Positions 55,788 to 63,226 of a DNA stretch of 64,000 nucleotides are shown here, one piece after another. Below the pieces are notes generated by a model. That model worked only from the letters and a program-made list of their open reading frames with translations. It had not been told where the DNA came from and did not search any database. The stretch lies in the NCBI RefSeq assembly GCF_000316665.1, contig NC_019678.1:8341001-8405000 (forward strand), read 5' to 3'. This DNA comes from Rivularia sp. PCC 7116 (GTDB lineage Bacteria > Cyanobacteriota > Cyanobacteriia > Cyanobacteriales > Nostocaceae). Position 1 is the stretch's first letter, and each line of letters starts with the position of its first letter. A program made the position numbers and the translations under genes.

Positions 55788-56806
55788 ATTGGTGAAATTA
55801 ATATTCCAATTCCACCGAGATAGAGAATTAGAATTAAAACACTTTCAAAGCCAATATTTGCAAAACCGTATTTCTCGCGTTGAAGAAGTCCTAACAATAA
55901 AATACCCGTCATCAAAATTGTTAAGGAAATAACGAAAATTTGATTATTAGAAATAACTGCATAAATTGAACCACTACGAAAAGCAATATCAGAAAATGCT
56001 AATAATAGTAAATCGAAGCAGTTACCGCCAATAATACCGCCTACAGCTAATGTTAATGCTCCTTGTCGTACAGCAGCTACAGTAACTACCAGTTCCGGTA
56101 AAGACGTTGATATTGCTGTAAATAAACCACCAATTAAAGATTCTGATAATCCTGTTTGAACTGCTATAAAAACACCTGTTTGAGCAATTAAATAGCCAGC
56201 CAAAGCTAAAATTACGGCATAAGCTAAAAACTCCAGCCAAAGTTTTGTCAAATTGAAATTCGCATTTTTTTCCGATGGCTCATCTAATTGAGTTTTTTCC
56301 GTAAATCTAGGTTTCCACATCGGTTTTTTTTCTGCTTGAGAAACCAAACGCAAACCAAATATATAAGCCCCGATAATAGCAATAGTTGCTGGATGAATTC
56401 CTGCAAAACTAATTTGTGAACTAGAAGTCGCAAGTAAGGGAATAGTCAACAAAGACATCAACAAAGTTCCCTGTATCAAATTAGCAATTGAAGCAGCAGC
56501 ATGTTCTAGATTTGCTTTACGATAAAACATATCTGCGACTGCTAAAAATGCAGTTTGTGCGGCGATACCTCCAACTGCATTGCTAACAGCTAATTCCGCA
56601 TGACCTCCAAAAGCAGCAGTGACAGAAGTTACAATCCCTGCCAAAGAAGTGCTACCACCCAAGAAAACAGCACCAACAACAGCTTCTCCCCAACCCGTAG
56701 CGTCAGCTAGTCGATCTGCAACCTGACACATCTTGGTACCAACCAAGCCAATAACAATTGCAGCGATGATAAATAAAGCAATACCAGTTGGTAAAGATTG
56801 AATCAC
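55784..56806 (-). CDS. Sodium/calcium exchanger family protein (CaCA)
   Basis: 340 residues, about ten helices. Two alpha repeats: VGAVFLGGSTSLAGIVTSV and GGLFTAISTSLPELVVTVAAVRQG then GGIIGGNCFDLLLL. The acidic GNxxDLLL residue is present. The 50-residue loop between the halves is short and basic. It probably exchanges Ca2+ for Na+ or H+. It is convergent with arsC and not obviously part of the arsenic operon. Confidence 0.8.
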   Translation of the reverse strand: MIQSLPTGIALFIIAAIVIGLVGTKMCQVADRLADATGWGEAVVGAVFLGGSTSLAGIVTSVTAAFGGHAELAVSNAVGGIAAQTAFLAVADMFYRKANLEHAAASIANLIQGTLLMSLLTIPLLATSSSQISFAGIHPATIAIIGAYIFGLRLVSQAEKKPMWKPRFTEKTQLDEPSEKNANFNLTKLWLEFLAYAVILALAGYLIAQTGVFIAVQTGLSESLIGGLFTAISTSLPELVVTVAAVRQGALTLAVGGIIGGNCFDLLLLAFSDIAFRSGSIYAVISNNQIFVISLTILMTGILLLGLLQREKYGFANIGFESVLILILYLGGIGILISPI

Positions 56807-56947
56807 TATCTATTCCCCAGCAAACAAGTTTTAATTAAAGTTTTGTCTACCAAGGTTAACAAAATAAGTTAATCAATGTATCCCCTTATTGAATCCTACT
56901 TTAGACAGTTGTAATTAAATATAATAAGTAGTAGGTAATTGGTAATA

Positions 56948-56986
56948 ATTGTTCACTGTTCACTGTTCACTGCTCGCTGCTCACTG
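56948..56986. repeat. GTTCACT tandem repeat
   Basis: About five GTTCACT/GCTCACT heptamers in the 3' end of the photolyase-N gene. The last codon and stop of that gene lie inside it. Confidence 0.75.
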
Positions 56987-57400
56987 TTCAAACACATATT
57001 TTTGAGCGACTTTCCAATAACGAGAAAACCTTTTTAGGTCGATAAAACCATCGTATTCAAAGAATGGATCTACTTCAAATATTTCTAATTTTTTTGAACT
57101 TTCAATTTCGTCGCAAATTTTATCAAAACGCGGACTTGGGCTATCTGCGGTGACAACTGTATTTGCATTATGTTCTTTCGCAAAAGATAAAACTTCCTTG
57201 GCGACATCTCCCCTACGAATTACCACGGGTAACTCTAATAAACATTCGTAAATAAAGGTGATGCGTTTAAGACTGATTTGCCATTCTGCAAGTAAAGCAT
57301 CATCCCAAACCCAGATAGCAGGAGTATTCGGATATTCATCAAGCGCGGGGTTTTTGGGACTTAGACAGTCGCCGTGTACCCAGATAATTTGGTTAGGCAT
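56981..57400 (-). CDS. Photolyase/cryptochrome N-terminal domain only
   Basis: 139 residues. IIWVHGDCLSPKNPALDEYP and AIWVWDDALLAEWQISLKRITFIYECLLELPVVIRRGDVAKEV are the alpha/beta (antenna) domain pattern of cryptochrome/photolyase proteins (IVWFR.D.L...NPAL; I..L..L...L..L...L.I..GD). The chain stops where the helical FAD domain should begin. That domain is present as a separate gene at 61312-62169. The two probably assemble into one enzyme, so this is a split gene rather than a truncated one. Confidence 0.75.
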   Translation of the reverse strand: MPNQIIWVHGDCLSPKNPALDEYPNTPAIWVWDDALLAEWQISLKRITFIYECLLELPVVIRRGDVAKEVLSFAKEHNANTVVTADSPSPRFDKICDEIESSKKLEIFEVDPFFEYDGFIDLKRFSRYWKVAQKYVFEQ

Positions 57401-57542
57401 AAATAAAATTAATTTTAGATTTTGCGGAAAGTTTGAGGTGTAGATTCTCTTCCTTCAAAACTTTCCAAGACAGATTTTGGATTTTAGATTGTGAATAAGT
57501 TAAAAGTCAATATTAGGATAGAGATAAACCAGATAATTGATT

Positions 57543-58226
57543 ATGACAGCTACATCCACTATTGCTAACGTACCACCTCTTGAAAATGGCGATCGCCTCA
57601 CAAGATATGAGTTTGAACGTCGCTACCAAGCCATGATACAGATTAAGAAAGCAGAATTAATCGAAGGAGTTGTGTACGTGGCTTCACCTGTACGTGCGAC
57701 AAAGCATGGTAGACCTCATGCGAAAATTATGACTTGGTTGGGAACATATAGCGCAGCAAGTCCAGGAGTAGATATACAAGATAATGCTACTGTACGTTTA
57801 GATTCTGATAACGAACCGCAACCAGATGCTTTATTGAGAATAGAGCCGGAAGTAGGTGGTAATTCTCGCATCAGTGAAGATGATTATATCGAAGGTTCGC
57901 CAGAATTAATTGCAGAAATTGCAGCTAGTAGTGCTTCTTACGACCTAAATGATAAACTCAATGCTTACCGTCGTAATGGGGTTAAGGAATATATTATTTG
58001 GCAAATGTATGAAAATCGTTTGGACTGGTTTATTTTAAATGAAGGTCGCTACATTCCTTTAGAAGCTGATAAATCAGGTATTATCCGCAGCGAAGTTTTT
58101 CCTGGTTTATGGTTAGCTGTCGATGCTTTACGAGAAGGTAATTTGGCTAAGGTTCTAACAGTTTTACAGCAAGGATTACAGACAGATGAACACCATAATT
58201 TTGCTCAAAGCTTACAGCAAAGCTAA
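57543..58226 (+). CDS. Uma2 family (DUF820) protein
   Basis: 227 residues from ATG 57543. N-terminal LTRYEFERRYQAMIQIKKAELIEGVVYV, PDALLRIEPE with Asp, and SPELIAEIAASSASYDLNDKLNAYRRNGVKEYIIW, the PD-(D/E)XK-like fold of Uma2 with EI and K in the core. Uma2 proteins are extremely abundant in cyanobacteria; a nuclease role has been proposed but is not established. Confidence 0.85.
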   Translation: MTATSTIANVPPLENGDRLTRYEFERRYQAMIQIKKAELIEGVVYVASPVRATKHGRPHAKIMTWLGTYSAASPGVDIQDNATVRLDSDNEPQPDALLRIEPEVGGNSRISEDDYIEGSPELIAEIAASSASYDLNDKLNAYRRNGVKEYIIWQMYENRLDWFILNEGRYIPLEADKSGIIRSEVFPGLWLAVDALREGNLAKVLTVLQQGLQTDEHHNFAQSLQQS

Positions 58227-58264
58227 TTGAAATCAAATTAATAAATATTTTTTATAATTTTCTA

Positions 58265-58375
58265 CTAACCAACAAAACCTGTAATCAGTAACGGAAGTGC
58301 GATTAAGGCGAATATAATAAACACAATAGTTCCGGGATCTATTTTGATAGTATTTTTATCTTCTTGTTGGCTCAT
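58265..58375 (-). CDS. Small single-span membrane protein (36 aa)
   Basis: MSQQEDKNTIKIDPGT is followed by one hydrophobic helix (about 16-33) and ends GFVG. Codon use is clean and the gap holds nothing else. Like 22156-22266 it has the size of small photosynthetic-complex or NDH subunits, but I cannot name it. Confidence 0.5.
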   Translation of the reverse strand: MSQQEDKNTIKIDPGTIVFIIFALIALPLLITGFVG

Positions 58376-58457
58376 GTCACAAATTAGGAGAAAATAAATT
58401 ATATAAATTCAGCTTACCTTCATAGCTGTTTATTTCTCAATCCCCCTACAGGTAGTA

Positions 58458-58811
58458 ATGTCAATCCAAGTTTACGGTATTCCTAACTGCGGTACTTGCA
58501 AAAAAGCTTTTACATGGCTGGAAAATAACAACATAGAGTATGAATTTGTTAATACCAAAGAAAATCCACCTAATAAGGAAATAATTGCAAGCTGGGTGCA
58601 GAATTTGGGTTCAAAACCGATGCGAAATACTTCAGGACAATCTTATCGAGCCTTGGGTGAGGAGAGAAACACTTGGAGTGATGAGCAATGGATAGAAGCT
58701 TTTTCTCAAGATGCTATGTTGCTCAAGCGTCCGTTATTTGTCAAAGATGGTAATGCTGTATTGGTAGGTTTTAGAGCAAAGGAAGAAGTAATTAAGGAAA
58801 AATTGCAATAG
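58458..58811 (+). CDS. Spx/MgsR (ArsC-like thioredoxin fold) family protein
   Basis: 117 residues. VYGIPNCGTCKKAFTWLENNNIEYEF has the CxxC at Cys11 and Cys14, and RNTSGQSYRALGE with LLKRPLFVKDGN matches the ArsC/Spx-like family. The CxxC rather than the CX2S of true ArsC favours the Spx/MgsR/YffB branch, so it is not counted as part of the arsenic system. Confidence 0.8.
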   Translation: MSIQVYGIPNCGTCKKAFTWLENNNIEYEFVNTKENPPNKEIIASWVQNLGSKPMRNTSGQSYRALGEERNTWSDEQWIEAFSQDAMLLKRPLFVKDGNAVLVGFRAKEEVIKEKLQ

Positions 58812-59006
58812 TACCCTCAGGCTATAAGTCTGGGGCTATACAAACAAAGCCCATCTGCATGGGCTAATAATTGAATTGTGAAATAGTTTTTAGTTCCTCA
58901 TTATGATTTTTGTTCAAGTACCCTCAGACTATAAGTCTGGGGCTATACAAACAAAGCCCATCTGCATGGGCTAATAATTGAATTGTGAAATAGTTTTTAG
59001 TTCCTC
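58810..59006. repeat. Tandem duplication: 90-bp unit, period 107 bp
   Basis: Units 58810-58899 and 58917-59006 are identical but for one base (AGGCTATAAG versus AGACTATAAG). The second unit holds the 3' end of the broken higA gene, the first is a copy of it. The units also contain the GGCTATAAG-CTGGGGCTA and CCCA-TGCATGGGCT cores found inside the MITE at 1043 and 60878, so a MITE fragment was caught up in the duplication. Confidence 0.85.
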
Positions 59007-59269
59007 TTCTTCTTCCTTGAAAACGTGATATAAATCCCAATTTTGTTGGAGGTTTAACCAAAAATTAGAGCTATTACCAAATAATTTTGATAACCTGATT
59101 GCTGTGCTGGATGTAATACCTTGCTTTTGATTTCAAGCTCATTTATAAGCTGATAGGGTACGTGAAGTGCATCTGCAAGTTGTCGTTGAGTTATCCCCAT
59201 TGGTTAGAGAAAATCTTTTAGTGGCAAAGTACCTCGATGAGTTGGAAGTCTATATTTTGGGATTTTCAT
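58971..59269 (-). pseudogene. Broken higA-type antitoxin gene
   Basis: Read on the minus strand from ATG 59269: MKIPKYRLPTHRGTLPLKDFL, TAA at 59204-59206, then PMGITQRQLADALHVPYQLINEL. A one-base frameshift then brings in GITSSTAIRLSKLFGNSSN, FWLNLQQNWDLYHVFK and an acidic end to a TAG at 58971. This is the HigA/VapI XRE antitoxin pattern with two lesions. No higB toxin lies upstream; a hairpin repeat (59275-59350) occupies that place. Confidence 0.8.
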
Positions 59270-59274
59270 CTTTT

Positions 59275-59350
59275 GTAGGGTGCTGTGACGGTTACGATAA
59301 TTTATCACTTATCACAAAATCATTTGAAATTACCGTCACGCACCATAAAC
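59275..59350. repeat. GTAGGGTGCTGTGACGGT hairpin repeat
   Basis: Arms GGGTGCTGTGACGGT and ACCGTCACGCACC flank an AT-rich centre. Same family as 47188-47262. It lies directly upstream of the broken higA. Confidence 0.7.
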
Positions 59351-59482
59351 CTCCCAATTGAAGGTAATAATAAGGCAATGAGGGTACGCCACCAACGACT
59401 ATATTGTGACAATTGCCTAAGTCTTGTTCATAAATACAGCAGATTGCATAAAATTTAAGGTAAAAAGAAGGAAATTTAAGAT

Positions 59483-59821
59483 ATGCAACTAGAAGATTAC
59501 TTCAACTTTCTCGCACCTGATGACATTCGTCTCAAAGGTTCGCGGATAGGGATTGAAACTATTCTTTATGAATATATTTACCGTTCTCGAACTCCAGAAG
59601 AAATTGCTCAAACTTACACCTCTTTGAGTTTGGAACAAGTATATGCAACGATTCTTTATTACTTGCAAAACAAAGAAACTGTCAGTAAATATATCGCTGA
59701 TTGGTTGGAGTGGGGACATCAACAACGTAAAGCACAAGCTTTAAATCCACCTCCGGGTATTGTTCGTTTGCGGAAAATTAAGCAAGAAAAAGCAGCGATG
59801 GAACAGGGCAAAGGTGCTTAA
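59483..59821 (+). CDS. DUF433 family protein (VapB-like antitoxin type)
   Basis: 112 residues. IRLKGSRIGIETILYEYIYRSRTPEEIAQTYTSLSLEQVYATILYYLQNKETV is the DUF433 winged-helix core. DUF433 proteins usually precede a DUF5615 PIN-like toxin; here the next gene is on the other strand and is not one, so the antitoxin is an orphan. It overlaps the convergent gene by 4 bases. Confidence 0.8.
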   Translation: MQLEDYFNFLAPDDIRLKGSRIGIETILYEYIYRSRTPEEIAQTYTSLSLEQVYATILYYLQNKETVSKYIADWLEWGHQQRKAQALNPPPGIVRLRKIKQEKAAMEQGKGA

Positions 59822-60198
59822 ATATTTGATGGATGAGATCGGGAGAGGTCATCTTTTGGTACTTCACAATTAATTGTGGTTGGATCAAAGTATTTTCTTT
59901 CGCCAGTATAGTCATTTTTTAGTTCAACAGTTTCTAGCATTACATGACCATCTTCAATATCTTTTATTTTGGCTTGAATTTCTTCAAGTGAGAGGTAAAC
60001 AGACATCTCCACATACATATCCGGAAAATCATTGTCCTTGATTTTGGTTATTTGTTTAATATGTGGGCTAAGTGTTTTAATTAATTCATTTACATCATGT
60101 TCACACTCTGCCCTAAATTTACAATGATATACATACTTGACTTTTGATGAGTAAACATTTATCTCTGATGTGGGATGTTTATCAAATTTACCTTGCAT
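59818..60198 (-). CDS. Unknown protein downstream of the EAD1-like gene
   Basis: 126 residues with alternating strands and helices (VYHCKFRAECEHDVNELIKTLS, VEMSVYLSLEEIQAKIKDIEDG), suggesting a ferredoxin-like beta-alpha-beta fold with duplicated halves. No motif recognised. It starts 18 bases after the EAD1-like gene and is probably its operon partner. Confidence 0.55.
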   Translation of the reverse strand: MQGKFDKHPTSEINVYSSKVKYVYHCKFRAECEHDVNELIKTLSPHIKQITKIKDNDFPDMYVEMSVYLSLEEIQAKIKDIEDGHVMLETVELKNDYTGERKYFDPTTINCEVPKDDLSRSHPSNI

Positions 60199-60216
60199 CT
60201 CTTCTTCAAAACTTCG

Positions 60217-60456
60217 CTACTCTAAATTTCCAGAATTCGATTCACGCGCAGCAGTCAGCAATTTTTCTACTTTCCCTTCAGCTTCAGCCCATTTAATTAA
60301 CTTAAATACGATATCCGAATGATTTTCTCCCATCGCGATCGCATTCAGATTTTTATCTAACTTGAAGTCAACCATCTGTCTCAGGTTTGAAATGTAAGGA
60401 AATGCGCTTAAAAGTGATTTATGGAAAAGCTCACGCTGTTCGCCATTCAACTGCAT
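60217..60456 (-). CDS. Stand-alone effector-associated domain 1 (EAD1)-like protein
   Basis: 79 residues. LNGEQRELFHKSLLSAFPYISNLRQMVDFKLDKNLNAI and VFKLIKWAEAEGKVEKLLTAARESNSGN match the EAD1 pattern, a small helical death-fold-like adaptor that usually links effectors (CHAT, caspase, TIR, STAND) in conflict systems. Here it is a whole protein with only the 126-residue neighbour, so its effector must be encoded elsewhere. Confidence 0.7.
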   Translation of the reverse strand: MQLNGEQRELFHKSLLSAFPYISNLRQMVDFKLDKNLNAIAMGENHSDIVFKLIKWAEAEGKVEKLLTAARESNSGNLE

Positions 60457-60519
60457 GATTTTTTACTGTCATTTAGAGGATATTTAATAAATTTACTTAT
60501 TTTTTCTATTTATGCAATC

Positions 60520-60720
60520 CTAAAGTTTATCTTTCTGAAAACGGCGATGTTGTTCAAGTATTGCAGAAAACTCTTCGGAATCTACCTCTCCATAAACTTG
60601 CTCTTGAGGTTGAGCCTCAATTCGTTCCATCAATGCTTGAAATGCTACTTTATCATCTCGATGCTCTAAAACGTATTTTTTTAGTTCTCCCATTGTCATA
60701 GTTTGAAAATTAAGCTTCAT
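60520..60720 (-). CDS. Small DUF6887-like protein
   Basis: 66 residues from ATG 60720: MKLNFQTMTMGELKKYVLEHRDDKVAFQALMERIEAQ, the pattern of the short cyanobacterial DUF6887 family (name from memory). The frame is open upstream to 60951, but that part runs through repeat and MITE DNA. The partner DUF6888-type gene normally found next to it is not seen. Confidence 0.65.
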   Translation of the reverse strand: MKLNFQTMTMGELKKYVLEHRDDKVAFQALMERIEAQPQEQVYGEVDSEEFSAILEQHRRFQKDKL

Positions 60721-60868
60721 CAACAAACCTCCAATTTCCATTAGGTCATAATCTCGCACTATTTTCAACACCACCGGAGGTTGCAAACCCCCGTCTAATA
60801 GCAAAAGTCGTCTAAAGACGACTATATTATGTGCTTTTGAGTTTGTAGATTCGGTTAGACACAAAAAA

Positions 60869-61114
60869 CAAATTTGAGGGAGCATCCCAATTTTGAATAA
60901 ATACTTTATCCGACACCCGCTTATGGGTGCGGCTACAAAAACAAAGCCCACCTGCGTGGATTATGAGAGTTTTCAAGCCCACGCAGGTGGTGAGTCTAGT
61001 TGGGGGTGTCGGTTTCCGTCCCCCAAACTAGCGAACCCGAAGGGGCTTCGTAGTATTAGCCCCAGGCTTATAGCCTGCGGGCTTTTTGCAAAATTGGGAT
61101 GCTCCCAAATTTGA
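60869..61114. mobile_element. MITE-like element, second copy (60878-61106)
   Basis: Perfect 17-bp terminal inverted repeats GGGAGCATCCCAATTTT and AAAATTGGGATGCTCCC bound 229 bp. Flanks are AAATTTGA on both sides (60870-60877 and 61107-61114), or CAAATTTGA if the shared C is counted. The sequence is the reverse of 1043-1171 with about 85 extra bases, including a second CCCACGCAGGTGG arm. No ORF of note. Confidence 0.88.
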
Positions 61115-61221
61115 TTTGTAACGATAATCTATATTAATTAATTAGAGTAACCCAACATCAGCATTGTGGATAAATATTATTATTATTCAAATACAGAATT
61201 TTCAGAAGCACCGTAAGCGTA

Positions 61222-61291
61222 ATGTTGGGTTACGGCGCAATTTAAATTAATCGTAAAAAAATCACATCTTCGTGCGCCTAACCCAACCTAC
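61222..61291 (-). repeat. GTAGGTTGGGTTAGGCGCAC hairpin repeat, copy 3
   Basis: Reverse-oriented relative to 29091 and 32367, same 70-bp length. It lies after the photolyase FAD-domain gene. Confidence 0.7.
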
Positions 61292-61311
61292 ATCATATTA
61301 CCTTTAACCTT

Positions 61312-62169
61312 TCACCTTTTCCCCCTCCTCTTCCCTTTCTGAAAACTTTGACTATTGGGCTTATTACTAAACTCTTTTTTAGGAAACAATTTCTCTTCTA
61401 ATTGTTCGTAACTACCTTCAAAATCACAATTCCCATATAAAGGACATCGCTTGCAATAAACTCCGTCGGTATAGCGTTCTAAATTTTGACGATTGAAGAA
61501 ATAAGGTTTATGGCTAAAAGTACTCGCTACCCATTGCCATGACATATTATTAGAAGCTGGATCGCCGTCTAATAAATGCTCTAAAAACCATTTTGCTCCT
61601 GCTTGCCAGCGAATTTTTCGCCAATGCACGATATAAGCTGCCATCCACATGCGGATGTGATTATGTAAGTAACCAGTTTCGCGCAATTCTTGAGCAAAGT
61701 TATCAATACAAACTAATCCCGTTGTACCTTCTCTTATTTCTTCGGGTAATTCTGGTGCATATTCAGCTAGGCTATAACCCGTTTTATATTCCTCTCTATC
61801 TTCCCAAATTCCATCGCCGTATTTTACATATAATCTTTGCCAGTAATCGCGCCAACCTAATTCGTTAACTAGTTTTGCTGCATCGTCATCATTGCTAACT
61901 TTATTTAAAGCAAATTCTTTTACTTCTTTCAAACTAAGAACACCGTAGCGGAGATAAGCGGAAAGTCTAGTAACTTCTCCTGTTAAAAAATTACGTGTTT
62001 TTGCGTATCTTTTCGGGTCTACTTTTTGTAATGCTTTTTCAGCAGCTTTACGTCCACCTACAGTTTCGCTGATATGTTCGTCTCGCTTGGTTGCTTCGGG
62101 AAATTCTTGTTTAAGGTAAGCTATCAATTCTTCGCGGTTGCTGAATTCGCGACGCATTTCGTTAGTCAT
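61312..62169 (-). CDS. Photolyase/cryptochrome FAD-binding domain only
   Basis: 285 residues from ATG 62169; the ATG nine codons upstream lies in CCCAAT repeat DNA. Helical FAD domain: TRNFLTGEVTRLSAYLRYGVLS, LVNELGWRDYWQRLY, LRETGYLHNHIRMWMAAYIVH (Asn and Arg near the flavin), LLDGDPASNNMSWQWVAST (Asp near N5, Trp relay). It lacks the alpha/beta N-terminal domain, which is found as a separate gene at 56981-57400 on the same strand. A CKRCPLYGNC cluster near the C-terminus may hold a metal or Fe-S centre. Confidence 0.82.
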   Translation of the reverse strand: MTNEMRREFSNREELIAYLKQEFPEATKRDEHISETVGGRKAAEKALQKVDPKRYAKTRNFLTGEVTRLSAYLRYGVLSLKEVKEFALNKVSNDDDAAKLVNELGWRDYWQRLYVKYGDGIWEDREEYKTGYSLAEYAPELPEEIREGTTGLVCIDNFAQELRETGYLHNHIRMWMAAYIVHWRKIRWQAGAKWFLEHLLDGDPASNNMSWQWVASTFSHKPYFFNRQNLERYTDGVYCKRCPLYGNCDFEGSYEQLEEKLFPKKEFSNKPNSQSFQKGKRRGKR

Positions 62170-62262
62170 AAAATTTGGGGATTGGGAATTGGGCATGAAA
62201 CCCCTCTCCTTGACAAGACTACCGTGTAGACATAAGTCTTTTAAATTTGTTTCACAGCGTTT

Positions 62263-62341
62263 AGATCCCCCCTAGCCCCCCTTAATAAGGGGGGAACCGG
62301 AGTTCAAGTCCCCCCTTTTTAAGGGGGATTTAGGGGGATTC
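62263..62341. repeat. CCCCCCTTAATAAGGGGGG hairpin repeat
   Basis: Stem CCCCCCTT (62276-62283) / AAGGGGGG (62287-62294), plus a second CCCCCCTT-AAGGGGG pair at 62310-62327. A very common cyanobacterial intergenic palindrome. Confidence 0.7.
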
Positions 62342-62462
62342 TCACGATATGTGTGTACACCGTAGCCTTAATAAGCAGAGGGGAAGGGGTGAGGTTCTTT
62401 CACTGAGAGTGTTAAAGTTAATTCACAAAAAATAAAATGTAACTATTTTTACTAAAAGCTCA

Positions 62463-63140
62463 ATGAATTTAAAATATAAAAATCAAATTAAAATAATTTT
62501 GCTTTTAATATTTAGCACATCTGCACTATATTTTCTACTAGCTCGCTTGGGATTTATTTTCCCTCTTACGGATGTTGCGGAAGTTTTATGTCTTAATGGT
62601 TGTGAATCACCGCAAACTATTCATTCTGCGATTTCTGGAAATGATTTGCTCAATTACAGTCAATCAGTTGAGGAGTTAATTGGGGAAAATATTGATAAAA
62701 GCAAAACTTCGATTTTAATTGAAAAATCAAAGCATAGAATGACGCTTTACTATAATCAAAAACCGATAAAATCTTATCCTGTAGTTTTCGGTAGCAGCCC
62801 GGAAGGAGATAAGTTTAAAGAAGGTGATAGACGCACTCCGGAAGGTATTCATCGCATTCGAGATTTATATCCTCATCCTTCATGGAGTAAATTTATCTGG
62901 TTGGATTATCCCAATGCTGCATCTTGGAGGAAGCATTTTCAAGCTAAAACAGAAGGTAAAATTTCTTGGATTGATTCGATTGGTGGTGAAGTAGGTATTC
63001 ACGGAGTACCATCAGGAAGTGATGAAATGGTAGATAATCGAAACAATTGGACTTGGGGTTGTCCGTCGTTAAAAAATCAAGATGTTGATGAATTATATAA
63101 AGTAGTACAAGTAGGTACATTAGTAGAAATTATTCCATAA
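62463..63140 (+). CDS. L,D-transpeptidase (YkuD family)
   Basis: 225 residues. One N-terminal membrane helix (about 11-30). YkuD domain at about 80-224: ILIEKSKHRMTLYYNQKPIKSYPVVFG, RRTPEGIHRIRD, IGIHGVP-type GEVGIHGVP with the catalytic His, and NWTWGCPSLKN with the catalytic Cys. The usual SxGC is TWGC here. The enzyme cross-links peptidoglycan or attaches proteins to it, outside the cytoplasmic membrane. Confidence 0.85.
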   Translation: MNLKYKNQIKIILLLIFSTSALYFLLARLGFIFPLTDVAEVLCLNGCESPQTIHSAISGNDLLNYSQSVEELIGENIDKSKTSILIEKSKHRMTLYYNQKPIKSYPVVFGSSPEGDKFKEGDRRTPEGIHRIRDLYPHPSWSKFIWLDYPNAASWRKHFQAKTEGKISWIDSIGGEVGIHGVPSGSDEMVDNRNNWTWGCPSLKNQDVDELYKVVQVGTLVEIIP

Positions 63141-63226
63141 AAGGTTAAAGGTTAAAGGTCAAAGGTTAAAGTTTTAACTATTCCTGCTCCTTTTCTCACT
63201 ATGCCCCATGCCCAATCCCCAAAATA

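Noticed and set aside
58458-58811. Second arsenate reductase
   Set aside because: CxxC at Cys11/Cys14 and its location away from the ars genes fit the Spx/MgsR branch better than ArsC.
60721-60951. N-terminal extension of the DUF6887-like gene
   Set aside because: The extra 77 codons run through repeat and MITE DNA; only the part from ATG 60720 has family character.
60893-61114. 73-codon ORF on the plus strand
   Set aside because: It lies entirely within the MITE at 60878-61106 and its flank; the reading frame is a by-product of the palindromes.
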